From the NCBI RefSeq assembly GCF_900116895.1, contig NZ_FPCF01000007.1, forward strand, positions 1 to 64,000: a stretch of 64,000 nt of DNA. The letters are read 5' to 3'. The notes under the pieces are model-generated. The model worked only from the letters and a program-made list of their open reading frames with translations, was not told where the DNA came from and did no database searches. The stretch comes from Pseudidiomarina donghaiensis (GTDB taxonomy: Bacteria > Pseudomonadota > Gammaproteobacteria > Enterobacterales > Alteromonadaceae). The translations under genes were made by a program, and so were the position numbers. Shown here piece by piece: positions 1 to 7,612 of the stretch (the first letter of the stretch is position 1; every line of letters begins with the position of its first letter).

Positions 1-131
1 CGCAAGGTGTAGGTGATGTCGTAGCGCGGTGCAGTAGTACCTAAGGCTGTACTTTTGATAACCGCAATGTCATCAACATAGGTGCGGGTGATGGTCTCAC
101 CGTTGACCAGCTCAATTTCAACCGTACCGTC
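1..131. repeat. Direct repeat copy 1 (RHS core DNA)
   Basis: Bases 1-131 match 5461-5591 in the same orientation. Positions 1-95 are identical, and I count four mismatches over the whole stretch. Both copies encode the same RHS core segment, so this is sequence shared between two rhs modules and a substrate for homologous recombination. Confidence 0.95.
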
Positions 132-602
132 AATGTAATACAGTGTGTTATCGCCGCCAATAACCTTCTTATAGCGCTGTCCATTGGCAGCATAGGCAAA
201 GCTGACCGTGGTGCCACCTGCATTAATGTGGGTCGGCTTGTTCATGGGATTGTAGGTAATACGCTTGCCTGCGCCACTAATTAAGTTGCCGTTATTGTCA
301 TAACTGAAATTTGCGTTGCCACCACCACTAAGTGTCGCGCTAAGTACCGCGTTCGGCCCTGCATTACCGATATTGCTCTTACCGCTTGCGCCGTAGCTCA
401 TACTGCTCGCGTAATCGCTTTTCTGCGTTAAGTTACCAATTGCATCGTAGCTGTACGAAATCGTTCCGCCTGAGCTTAAACTACTACTCGTTAAACGGTG
501 CAGGTCATCGTAGCTATACCATTCGCTGGTACTGCTCGCCCCGTTGTTGCTATGTACGATCTGGCTAGCAAGGTTACCGAAGCGACCATACGTATCGGTG
601 AT
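1..602 (-). pseudogene. RHS repeat protein fragment, 5'-truncated, runs off left edge
   Basis: Read on the minus strand from about 602 downward, one frame stays open to the window edge and encodes YD-type RHS repeats: TDTYGRFGNL, then WYSYDDLHRLTS, FSYDNNGNLISG, and a core segment with YYIDGTVEIE and RTYVDDIAVIKS. These are hallmarks of the RHS/YD-repeat shell that encapsulates polymorphic toxins. There is no start codon of its own. The upstream end abuts a plus-strand relaxase/helicase remnant at about 592-602, a non-homologous junction. The 3' part lies outside the window, so any toxin tip cannot be seen. Residual orphan module rather than an intact gene. Confidence 0.8.
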
Positions 603-1611
603 TTTACTCGATGAAGCAGGCCAATTAGCTACCCCGGATTTACTGCTACTGATGCAGACGGCGCACCGTGCTGTAGCCAAGCTGGTACTGGTCGGCGAGC
701 AGCAGCAAATGGATGCGAGCACCCATGGCGGCAGTCTGCGCTATTTGTCACAGCGTCAGGGCTGTGCCCGAATAAATACCATCCGCAGGCAACGGGAAGC
801 GTGGGCGCGTACGGCGGTTAACGACCTGAGAGGCGGCAACGCCAAAGCGGCGCTGGACAGCTTTCAGGGCAAGGGCTTGTTGCATATCGAGGACGACAGC
901 CAAACCGCCCGTGCGCAACTGGTCAAGCTCTGGCAAGTCTACACTGAGGCCAATCCGGATAAAGAAAGCATGATCCTGGCGCAGCGCTTGAAAGACGTAA
1001 AGCCGCTCAACGAATTGGTGCGCAAGGTGTATCAGAACCAAGGCAAGCTGGGCACAGAAAACATTATGACCGAGTGTGTGGTGTCCAACCAGAGCCTGTA
1101 TTTTGCGTTCTCAACAGGTGAGCGGGTGCGCTTTACCAAAAACGATTATAAGCGCGATTTCACCAATGGCGTGCAAGGCACCATTACCCAAGTGTTACAG
1201 CTAAAAGATGATATTCGCTATACCGTCAGGCTCGATTCAGGCCGCACGGTCAGCTTTTATCAGTCGGATTACTCGGACGAGCAAGGCAGGCTGCAATTGG
1301 TGCAGGCTTATGCCTGTACGATTTACTCAAGCCAGGGGGCTACCGTTGATGGCGATACCTTTGTGCTGTATACAACGGCGATGGACAGAGCAGCCAGCTA
1401 CGTGGCCGGAAGTCGCCACAAAGATAACTGCAACTGGTTTATCAATGGCCAGGAGCTGGATGCGCAAAGCGGGCAACGTGATAAAGGCGAAACCCCAACC
1501 CTTGAGGCAAGGCTGAAAACCTTAGCCCGCTGCATGAGCATCAATAAACACAAGGCCATGGCCAGTGAGTATATCGCCGGGCAACAGGCAGAGCAGGAAG
1601 CCACGAAATAG
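598..1611 (+). pseudogene. C-terminal remnant of a TraA/TraI-type conjugative relaxase-helicase
   Basis: The frame gives the back half of a RecD-like superfamily 1 helicase as found in MobA/TraA relaxases. It starts at the Walker B strand (VILLDEAGQ), then a motif III-like LVLVGEQQQ, and ends with the C-terminal signature YSSQGATVDGD followed by AASYVAGSRHKD. The N-terminal relaxase domain and Walker A are missing because the DNA upstream of about 598 is rhs sequence on the other strand. An ATG at 544 belongs to the rhs-derived part and gives no sensible protein start. After the TAG at 1609-1611 the same frame stays open for 11 more codons (AEQSNDNELAA), so even the end may be damaged. A dead remnant of a mobile element. 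Confidence 0.8.
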
Positions 1612-1660
1612 GCCGAACAGTCCAACGACAACGAGTTGGCGGCATAGGCCAAGACATAAT

Positions 1661-1682
1661 AAAGCCCGCAAGTGCGGGCTTT
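1661..1682. terminator. Bidirectional intrinsic terminator
   Basis: Perfect 10-bp inverted repeat AAAGCCCGCA / TGCGGGCTTT with a 2-base loop. A and T tracts at both ends let it work in either direction. It separates the plus-strand relaxase remnant from the minus-strand lipoprotein gene, which ends at 1690. Confidence 0.85.
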
Positions 1683-1689
1683 AAACAAG

Positions 1690-2256
1690 TTAATGTACTT
1701 TCCATTCAGAAAGTTTTGTTCTTATTAAATATCTGACATCCTGATGGTTCGATATATTGCTGCCACTTAATGAAAAAGTGTAATACACACCATCATCTAC
1801 AAAGCCGAAAGTACAAGATGCTGGAGATGATTTAAGCTGTGAACACGTCGCAACAGGCTCAACATCAACAAGTGTCTTTCCATTATATTCAGGTGAGACT
1901 AATTGCCAGTGTATTGACTCTTTATCCTGAGACAATTTATACAAGCCAGATCCGTGTTGTTCTAGAATCCCACCACCTGTTGCTAAATTAAGTGCTCTTG
2001 CCTTTGCTTCATCATTCGAGAAATTACTTGCCGGTGTTAAGGTGTATTGCACATACTTGCCAACGATAGTATCCGATTGAAGTTCAACAGTTACATCATC
2101 TCTTGTTTCAGCCCCTATGCTATACAACCCCGAACCTCCTATTTCACCAAGAATATAGGATGCAGGTATTGAATAATCATGCCACTTTACAAACTCTGGA
2201 TTTGTATCGGAACAACTTGCAAGCAAGCTAAAGATCAAAATACTTAAACGTTTCAT
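1690..2256 (-). CDS. Predicted lipoprotein, candidate immunity protein for the RHS tip at 2267-3184
   Basis: I set the start at the ATG ending at 2256, preceded by an AAGGAAGA ribosome-binding site; the longer frame to 2325 has no such site. The 188-residue product begins MKRLSILIFSLLASC, a lipoprotein signal with lipobox LASC and the lipidated cysteine at residue 15. The rest is soluble, with no family I recognise. It begins 10 bases after the RHS C-terminal ORF ends, and the pair is closed by the terminator at 1661-1682. A gene directly after a polymorphic-toxin tip is usually its immunity gene. A periplasm-facing lipoprotein would suit a toxin acting in the periplasm or envelope. That role is inferred from position only. 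Confidence 0.7.
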   Translation of the reverse strand: MKRLSILIFSLLASCSDTNPEFVKWHDYSIPASYILGEIGGSGLYSIGAETRDDVTVELQSDTIVGKYVQYTLTPASNFSNDEAKARALNLATGGGILEQHGSGLYKLSQDKESIHWQLVSPEYNGKTLVDVEPVATCSQLKSSPASCTFGFVDDGVYYTFSLSGSNISNHQDVRYLIRTKLSEWKVH

Positions 2257-2266
2257 ACTTTCTTCC

Positions 2267-3184
2267 TTAATTGCTATCGCATGCAGGCTGGCAATAAAAT
2301 AACTTTGAAAAGTTACGAACTGCATTGGATATTGGCGTTGGTAACTCTCCGTGGCCTAGAGTTCCTCCATATCTACCTACGTTAGCATTAAATTCCCTAA
2401 ACACTTTATGGTGATAACTGGTGATCTGTCTCTCTGATAACATGCCTCGAATGCCTGTTCGATCATTGTTATAATCATTTTGAACGGCGTTAAGGTGCTC
2501 CTGCGCAATTCTAATAGCCATAGGTTTATTATGGATATGTGCCATCATTAATTTTACATTTGAATTTTCCATAAACGGAAAATATGCGGCATCACCTGAT
2601 AAAGCAGCGTAACTGTTCAATTTTGTCAATGAGCCTACAAACGATTTCCAATAAATAGCACCTAAGAAGCCATGAACATCTTCATTATCTTTAAAGCTTC
2701 CCCACACCCCAAGGCCAACATTGCCTACATTGTCACCTTTCAAGGCTCTTGATTTATACAATGCGCCTAAATCACCTTCAGCTAGAGAGTCCCACTCGTT
2801 TTGGCTTACACTGAGGTTACTGGTTTGCCCTCCGTTCGAAACAGATATTTGCTGCTGCCCGCCGATATCTGTAATTGAGACACTATTTTTTCCATTGGTT
2901 GCACTTACCCCCTTAACTGAACCGTTATCACCAAATGTAGTCGTTACATTGGTACTTCCTTTGGTAACGCTCACGGATTCAACTTTAACGAGAGAATCTC
3001 CTCCTTGATCTACATATCTATTCCCATCAGCATCTTGAACTATTTTGTCACCTTCTTTTAGTTCAATGGTTTCTTTTTCAGGACTGTAACCCGTTGGATC
3101 CGTTCCTGACAGCGGGTTATTCATCATGTATGAATAAGGGTTGATACCTTGTGAGCCTTCATGAACGAATGGATCAACCGACAA
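2267..3184 (-). CDS. RHS C-terminal module: core end plus unassigned tip domain
   Basis: The product begins in the conserved end of the RHS core (SVDPFVHEGSQG, then NPYSYMMNNPLSGTDPTGY), the point after which variable toxin tips start. The remaining roughly 260 residues are unlike the tip at 4284. They include a Ser/Thr/Gly-rich beta-like stretch (residues about 60-130) and a C-terminal part with several histidines (MAHIHNKP, ITSYHHKVFREF, GTLGHGEL). I recognise no toxin family. The TTG at 3184 is only the first possible start inside the core; the natural protein came from further upstream, which is now out of frame. A lipoprotein gene, the probable immunity partner, follows by 10 bases. The tip is probably silent unless the frame is restored. 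Confidence 0.65.
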   Translation of the reverse strand: MSVDPFVHEGSQGINPYSYMMNNPLSGTDPTGYSPEKETIELKEGDKIVQDADGNRYVDQGGDSLVKVESVSVTKGSTNVTTTFGDNGSVKGVSATNGKNSVSITDIGGQQQISVSNGGQTSNLSVSQNEWDSLAEGDLGALYKSRALKGDNVGNVGLGVWGSFKDNEDVHGFLGAIYWKSFVGSLTKLNSYAALSGDAAYFPFMENSNVKLMMAHIHNKPMAIRIAQEHLNAVQNDYNNDRTGIRGMLSERQITSYHHKVFREFNANVGRYGGTLGHGELPTPISNAVRNFSKLFYCQPACDSN

Positions 3185-3203
3185 GAACCTGCCGAGGTTG
3201 TAA

Positions 3204-3712
3204 TCATACCCCCCGCCCGTTCATGTGAATCAACTGCGCTTCGTCTAAATGCTCGTGGTCAGTGAAGCCGCGCAATGTAATGGGGTCATTTCCGCCCAGT
3301 AAACCGCGCAGGGTTGCAGGTAAGTTCGCTTCCAGGCTGCCGTGGCGAGGTTTTCCAAAAGGGTCGTAGCTGCGGTGCTCAATCACGATGTTATCGGCAT
3401 TGCTCAGCGTCACCACCGAGCCTAAACGGTCGCGGTGTGTATATGCAATGCTGTGATGGGCGCCCTCGGTGCCTGGCGCGTGGTTTCAACCCCTCGGGCG
3501 CTTGAATTGACTTGCTTGACCCGCATGCCATCCGCACCATACACCAAGGTACTCACCGCCGTCGGGCTTTCAATGCGGATTGGTTTGTTGTCGGTGTTGT
3601 ATACAATGCTTTTGCCATCGCCACTGAGCAAGTTGCCGTTGTTGTCATATGTGAATGTGGCCGTGCTTCCGCTACCTTTTAGAACACTATGCACGGCGTT
3701 CGTGCCCTGTGA
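3204..3712 (-). pseudogene. RHS core fragment broken by frameshifts, upstream part of the 2267-3184 module
   Basis: Two frames together encode RHS core. From 3712 down to about 3470 it reads NAVHSVLKGSG, FTYDNNGNLLSG and LVYGADGMRVKQ. From about 3480 down to 3206 a second frame reads AYTHRDRLGSVV, RSYDPFGKPRHG and GFTDHEHLDEAQLIHMNGR. The first switch sits near 3470-3490, where the YYIDGTVEIE segment seen in the copy at 1-131 is also missing, so it looks like a deletion scar. The second is one extra C in the run 3209-3214; with five Cs the frame would run straight into the 2267-3184 ORF. The two shifts are of opposite sign, so the frames before and after agree. An in-frame TAG stands at the 5' edge (3713-3715). 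Confidence 0.8.
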
Positions 3713-3746
3713 CTAATTGGCTGACACATAATTCTGAACACCCTCG

Positions 3747-4280
3747 TCAATGCGCCTTACCAAATTTAAAAATCGCTTCTAAAGGATTAGTAAGGATGCC
3801 ACTAAACCAAGAAAACTCATTAAAGTTCGTAATAATCCACGAAAACATCGCGAGCAAAAATATACTACTAAATAATGCCCCAATAATCGCATGATTCCTT
3901 AATACAGGTGAAAATTCTCCATTAGAAGGAATGAAAAAAGTCGTATACCAATAAATCACGTATCCAACGAACCAGACCAAAAAGAATGCAATATCTAGAG
4001 TAAATTGATTTGAATGTCTAAAGGCTACAATGATATATGATCCTGAAAGCAGCATTCGATAGAAAGCAAAATAGTAATCACTACTGAACTCAACCAAATT
4101 TTCTTTATCAAAAAAAATCTTTCCGGCAAGTTGCTCTTTAGCAATACATCTCGAACAAACAATAGCAATTAATATAAATAGCCCAGGCAAAAACGGCTCA
4201 ACTAATAATATGCCGAACACAAAAAATGCTGCAATGATTGCAATATTTTTCCATCTGCTTTCCTCGCTAAAAATAAACAT
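3747..4280 (-). CDS. Polytopic membrane protein, candidate immunity protein for the RHS tip at 4284
   Basis: A 177-residue protein starting at the ATG ending at 4280, only 3 bases after the stop of the RHS module. Four or five hydrophobic segments are visible (about residues 10-45, 75-92, 95-115, 130-155), separated by short loops rich in Phe, Tyr and Trp. It matches no family I know. Base composition is AT-richer than the rhs core and the flanking chromosome, as is common for imported tip/immunity cassettes. Placement straight after a toxin tip that itself has a long hydrophobic stretch suggests an inner-membrane immunity protein against a membrane-acting toxin. This is inference. Confidence 0.65.
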   Translation of the reverse strand: MFIFSEESRWKNIAIIAAFFVFGILLVEPFLPGLFILIAIVCSRCIAKEQLAGKIFFDKENLVEFSSDYYFAFYRMLLSGSYIIVAFRHSNQFTLDIAFFLVWFVGYVIYWYTTFFIPSNGEFSPVLRNHAIIGALFSSIFLLAMFSWIITNFNEFSWFSGILTNPLEAIFKFGKAH

Positions 4281-4283
4281 ATT

Positions 4284-5591
4284 TTATCCATCTACTCCTG
4301 AAGCACGACTTCTATCTATAAATCGCCTTGGATGTATAATATGCCCACCAGCGGGCGCAAGCTTACTAGGTCCCGGTTGAGGCATAGTGTAAGGTGATTT
4401 AGGTTTGAGCAAATCATCCACTGGGCTTCCCGGACCACAGAGATTTAATGCAATCCCTACGCAGGCTTCCTTCTGGGCTTTAGGTAGCTCTCCGAACTTT
4501 CGAAATGGTTTAACTAGCCCAACGATTGTGGAGGTTCCTACTTTCGGTAGAGCCACCATAACTAACGGAATAGCTAGAACCGTCCCAGACGCAACTGCAG
4601 CTTGTCGACTACTATTTCTTATACTTATTTGCATTGCTGCGCGAGATAAATCGTTAGCAGTTATTTGACCAAATTCAGCCGCCTCTCGCTGGCATGAGTA
4701 ATCACACAAAACTTCAGCACTACTGATATGCCCATTTTCATTGAGTGAAATATCTCCCCACTTAGCATCAACACCTCCATAATTAACATACGACCCATAT
4801 CCCATTTCTACGCCAAGGTCCTCACCACCACGAACTATCGAATTATGAGCATCTGATTTGATTTGATCTTGGAGTGAGCCACTTCCTTGACTTGTCCCGC
4901 TATTTCCTCCGCCTGAGTTTTGAGTTATGTCCTTCTGCGACCCTATATCCATCGGTTTACCGACATTCGCGATTGAGCTTGCCTCAGCAGTTTGACCGTT
5001 GCTGGAACCATTACTCGATAACTGAGCGTAATCTTGGGTTCTAGATATTATTCGGACGCCATTTATCGGCTCATCACTATCACAGTGTATCGATAACACA
5101 CACTTGGCAATATACCCGCTCGGGTCTGTTCCCGCCAGCGGGTTGTTCATAATGTAAGAATACGGGTTCAGGCTTTGGCTGTTGCCCGGCGCTTGTATGA
5201 ACGGGTCGACACTTAAAAAGCGGCCAAGGTTGTAATCGTACACCCGCCCGTTCATATGAATCAACTGCGCTTCATCAATGTGCTCGTGGTCGGTGAAGCC
5301 GCGTTGGGTGAACGGTGTGCCGCTGGCGATGGTCAATAGCGTGGCCGTGGAGCTAGCCTGCATGGTGCCATAGCGTGGCTTGCCAAATGGGTCGTAGCTA
5401 CGATGCTCCATAATGAGGTTGTGGTGGTTGGTTAGCGTTACCACCGAGCCTAAGCGGTCACGCAAGGTGTAGGTGATGTCGTAGCGCGGTGCAGTAGTAC
5501 CTAAGGCTGTACTTTTGATAACCGCAATGTCATCAACATAGGTGCGGGTGATGGTTTCACCGTTTACCTGCTCAATCTCAACCGTACCGTC
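4284..5591 (-). CDS. Orphan RHS C-terminal module with a variable tip (5'-truncated)
   Basis: The frame is open from the breakpoint at 5591 but has no start codon until a TTG at 5465, which would give 393 residues. The first 105 or so are RHS core: RDRLGSVVTL, RSYDPFGKPRYG, GFTDHEHIDEAQLIHMNGR, YDYNLGRFLSVDPF, NPYSYIMNNPLAGTDPSGY. After it comes a tip of about 270 residues: a Ser/Gly/Asn-rich linker, a middle part with a CDYSC motif, a hydrophobic stretch (TVLAIPLVMVALP), and a Pro-rich basic end (HIIHPRRFIDRSRA). The tip differs fully from the one at 2267 and I recognise no toxin family. The stop lies 3 bases before the membrane protein. Unlike the other module, this core is in one intact frame. 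Confidence 0.7.
   Translation of the reverse strand, partial: DGTVEIEQVNGETITRTYVDDIAVIKSTALGTTAPRYDITYTLRDRLGSVVTLTNHHNLIMEHRSYDPFGKPRYGTMQASSTATLLTIASGTPFTQRGFTDHEHIDEAQLIHMNGRVYDYNLGRFLSVDPFIQAPGNSQSLNPYSYIMNNPLAGTDPSGYIAKCVLSIHCDSDEPINGVRIISRTQDYAQLSSNGSSNGQTAEASSIANVGKPMDIGSQKDITQNSGGGNSGTSQGSGSLQDQIKSDAHNSIVRGGEDLGVEMGYGSYVNYGGVDAKWGDISLNENGHISSAEVLCDYSCQREAAEFGQITANDLSRAAMQISIRNSSRQAAVASGTVLAIPLVMVALPKVGTSTIVGLVKPFRKFGELPKAQKEACVGIALNLCGPGSPVDDLLKPKSPYTMPQPGPSKLAPAGGHIIHPRRFIDRSRASGVDG
5461..5591. repeat. Direct repeat copy 2 (RHS core DNA)
   Basis: Same sequence as 1-131 with about four mismatches, all after the first 95 bases. Similarity stops abruptly at 5591, which marks the right boundary of the rhs material. 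Confidence 0.95.
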
Positions 5592-5781
5592 GTATGCATC
5601 GGCGACAAGCCCTCCAGAATGCGCCCACGGCGCGCAAAAGCGGGGTACTTCCTTGTTGAGTTTGCATGAGCGTCCGTGCTTTTATTGGTTTGTTATAAAG
5701 CGTTTATAACAATTTAATAACTAAAAGCAACAAGATTTTTAATCAACTCAATAGATTCTTAAATGTTTCATACCAACATAT
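5592..5781. other. Non-coding boundary between RHS island and chromosome, with a perfect palindrome
   Basis: No convincing gene. At 5692-5710 lies GTTATAAAGCGTTTATAAC, an 8-bp perfect inverted repeat around GCG in AT-rich DNA. It could be a regulator-binding site or a weak stop for the SDR operon that ends at 5782. The piece from 5592 to about 5667 is GC-richer and open in two minus-strand frames, but no product is recognisable. Confidence 0.5.
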
Positions 5782-6534
5782 TTACCCTAGTTTCATGACC
5801 CATCTTAACGGCAGACGCTTCATTAAAAAGCCAATCAACGCCCAAGGCCAGCCCGGGACAAAAGCCTGTACGGGCTCTTTTTCAATGGCTTGCACTAACT
5901 TGCGACAGCCGGTTTCGGTGTCGATCATAAACGGTGTGTTTTTTACTTTTTCGTTTATTTCTGAGCGTATATAGCCAGGCAGTATTGCACTTACTTTTAT
6001 GGGCGAGCGTGATTTGATTAAGTCAGCACGAATGCCTTCGGTTAAGGCCAGTAAGCCTGCTTTTGTGGCCGCGTAAACCGTCATGGCCCGCGGCATGCCG
6101 CGCAAGGCACTAATTGAACTAATAGTCACCAAATGCCCACTGTTTTGCTCACGGAAAATTTCTAAAGCGGCTTCACATTGAGCCAATGCCGCAACAAAGT
6201 TAGTTTGTGCGGTTTGCACGTTGGCATAAAAGTAGCCGGTGCCCAGCGAAGCGCCCTTGCCCATTCCTGCGTTCACGATCACGCGGTCAATGCTGCCGAA
6301 TTCTTCTTTAAAAGCTTTAAACACCTCGAAAACATCGTCATGTTGATTTACGTCAAGCGCTTTCACTGACACTTTTATGCTTGGGTACTTTTGCTCAAGC
6401 TCTTGTTTTAACGCGTCTAAACGCTCGGTACGGCGTGCGCATAGGGCTAAATTACGGCCCTGTTTGGCAAATTCACGAGCCATACCTTCGCCTAAGCCAG
6501 AACTGGCGCCGGTAATTAATATTGTTTTACGCAT
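5782..6534 (-). CDS. Short-chain dehydrogenase/reductase
   Basis: A 250-residue classical SDR. The NAD(P)-binding motif TGASSGLG is at residues 8-15, NAG at 88-90, the catalytic region around ISS at 138-140, and the active-site YAATK at 154-158. Arg34-Arg35 after the second strand suggests NADP preference. The C-terminus has a hydrophobic, basic end (LIGFLMKRLPLRWVMKLG) that may touch the membrane. It is the last gene of a minus-strand set after a kinase-like protein and an acyl-CoA dehydrogenase, one base from the upstream stop, so it probably oxidises or reduces a hydroxy- or oxo-acyl intermediate in the same pathway. Substrate not deducible. Confidence 0.85.
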   Translation of the reverse strand: MRKTILITGASSGLGEGMAREFAKQGRNLALCARRTERLDALKQELEQKYPSIKVSVKALDVNQHDDVFEVFKAFKEEFGSIDRVIVNAGMGKGASLGTGYFYANVQTAQTNFVAALAQCEAALEIFREQNSGHLVTISSISALRGMPRAMTVYAATKAGLLALTEGIRADLIKSRSPIKVSAILPGYIRSEINEKVKNTPFMIDTETGCRKLVQAIEKEPVQAFVPGWPWALIGFLMKRLPLRWVMKLG

Positions 6535-6535
6535 G

Positions 6536-7612
6536 TCATTCCTTATTTAATTTATTCTTCATCAGTTTACGGGCACGCCAATGCAAGTAATTCACCAAAA
6601 ACCAAAAGTTTTTGAAGGCTGGATTGCGAGTTTGCTTATGGTGATAGCGGTAGTAAATTTGCTGCGCGATAACGCTTAAACGAAATAGCCCAAACACTTC
6701 GTAAAAACGAAAATCGGCGACATTCACGCCCATTTTTTCGCAATAGTAGTTAATGACTTCGGCGCGGGTGAACATGCCCGGTAAATGGGTAGGTTGACGC
6801 CTTGTCGAGCGCGCAATACGGTCGTCATCCGCTTGAATCCAGTAGGCTAAGCTGTTACCGAGGTCCATCAGCGGGTTACCTAAAGTGGCTAACTCCCAAT
6901 CTAATACGCCAATAATTCGAGTTGGGTCATTCACATCAAGCACAAGGTTATCAAAGCGAAAATCGTTATGCGTCATGCAAATGGTTTCGGTGGCAGGCAT
7001 ATTAGCTTTTAGCCACTGCATAATGCCCTTGCCTGACGGCACATTCCAGGTTTTGGCTTGCTTATAACGCTCACACCAGCCGCTAACTTGGCGTTCGGTA
7101 TAGCCGGCACCTTTAGCTAAGTCTGTCAGGCCGGCAGCTTCAATATCTACTTGGTGCAGTTCAATTAACACATCTAAAGCGTTTTGACACAGTTGACGGG
7201 TTTGTTGCTCAGATAACTGCAGTTCGCGCGGCATGTTCTTGCGAGGAATAATGCCAGCCACCCGGTCCATAACATAAAACTCATCGCCAATAATAGTGTC
7301 ATCATCGGTGTACAAGCGCATAGACGGCACATACGAAAATACCGGCTTTAGCGCTTTTTGAATACGATATTCACGGCCCATGTCATGGGCTGACTTGGCT
7401 TTGGTGCCAGCTGGCGGACGACGGAGAATTAAATCGGCGTTATCAAACTGCAAGCGGTAGGTCCAATTTGAGGCGCCGCCGCTATACTGGGTTACTTGCA
7501 TGGCCCCCTGCAACTCAGGTAACTGTTGCTGTAACCACGCCGCTAGCTGTTCCTCAGGTAGTTGTTCGCCCTCGCGCACTTGCCCAGCAACGTCTTCAAT
7601 GTGACTGGCCAC
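6536..7612 (-). CDS. Phosphotransferase-family kinase (ACAD10/11 N-domain type, LvaA-like)
   Basis: A 358-residue aminoglycoside-phosphotransferase-fold protein. It carries the catalytic HND at residues 215-217 (MTHNDFRFDNLV) and the metal-binding DWE at 238-240 (GVLDWELATLGNPLMDLG), with an N-terminal lobe LILRRPPAGT typical of the branch fused to acyl-CoA dehydrogenases in animal ACAD10/11. The start is a GTG directly after the upstream stop (TAAGTG), so translation is probably coupled. In known systems such kinases phosphorylate the hydroxyl of 4-hydroxyacyl-CoA, and the partner dehydrogenase then processes it. The neighbours here fit that, so a drug-resistance role is unlikely. Confidence 0.85.
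   Translation of the reverse strand: MASHIEDVAGQVREGEQLPEEQLAAWLQQQLPELQGAMQVTQYSGGASNWTYRLQFDNADLILRRPPAGTKAKSAHDMGREYRIQKALKPVFSYVPSMRLYTDDDTIIGDEFYVMDRVAGIIPRKNMPRELQLSEQQTRQLCQNALDVLIELHQVDIEAAGLTDLAKGAGYTERQVSGWCERYKQAKTWNVPSGKGIMQWLKANMPATETICMTHNDFRFDNLVLDVNDPTRIIGVLDWELATLGNPLMDLGNSLAYWIQADDDRIARSTRRQPTHLPGMFTRAEVINYYCEKMGVNVADFRFYEVFGLFRLSVIAQQIYYRYHHKQTRNPAFKNFWFLVNYLHWRARKLMKNKLNKE

Noticed and set aside
544-597. ATG at 544 as the start of the relaxase/helicase gene
   Set aside because: This stretch is rhs DNA read on the wrong strand; helicase similarity starts only at the Walker B motif near 598.
748-1041. Minus-strand ORF inside the relaxase remnant
   Set aside because: A frame shadow of the helicase coding sequence with no recognisable product.
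1609-1644. Programmed read-through of the TAG after the helicase fragment
   Set aside because: The frame stays open for 11 codons only; the gene is already headless, so decay is simpler.
5578-5667. A 29-codon minus-strand ORF starting at the ATG at 5665-5667
   Set aside because: No ribosome-binding site, ends inside the rhs core repeat in another frame, and the product resembles nothing.
6536-7612. Antibiotic-resistance phosphotransferase
   Set aside because: The HND/DWE motifs are shared by the fold, but sequence type and coupling to an ACAD10/11-like dehydrogenase point to acyl-CoA metabolism.
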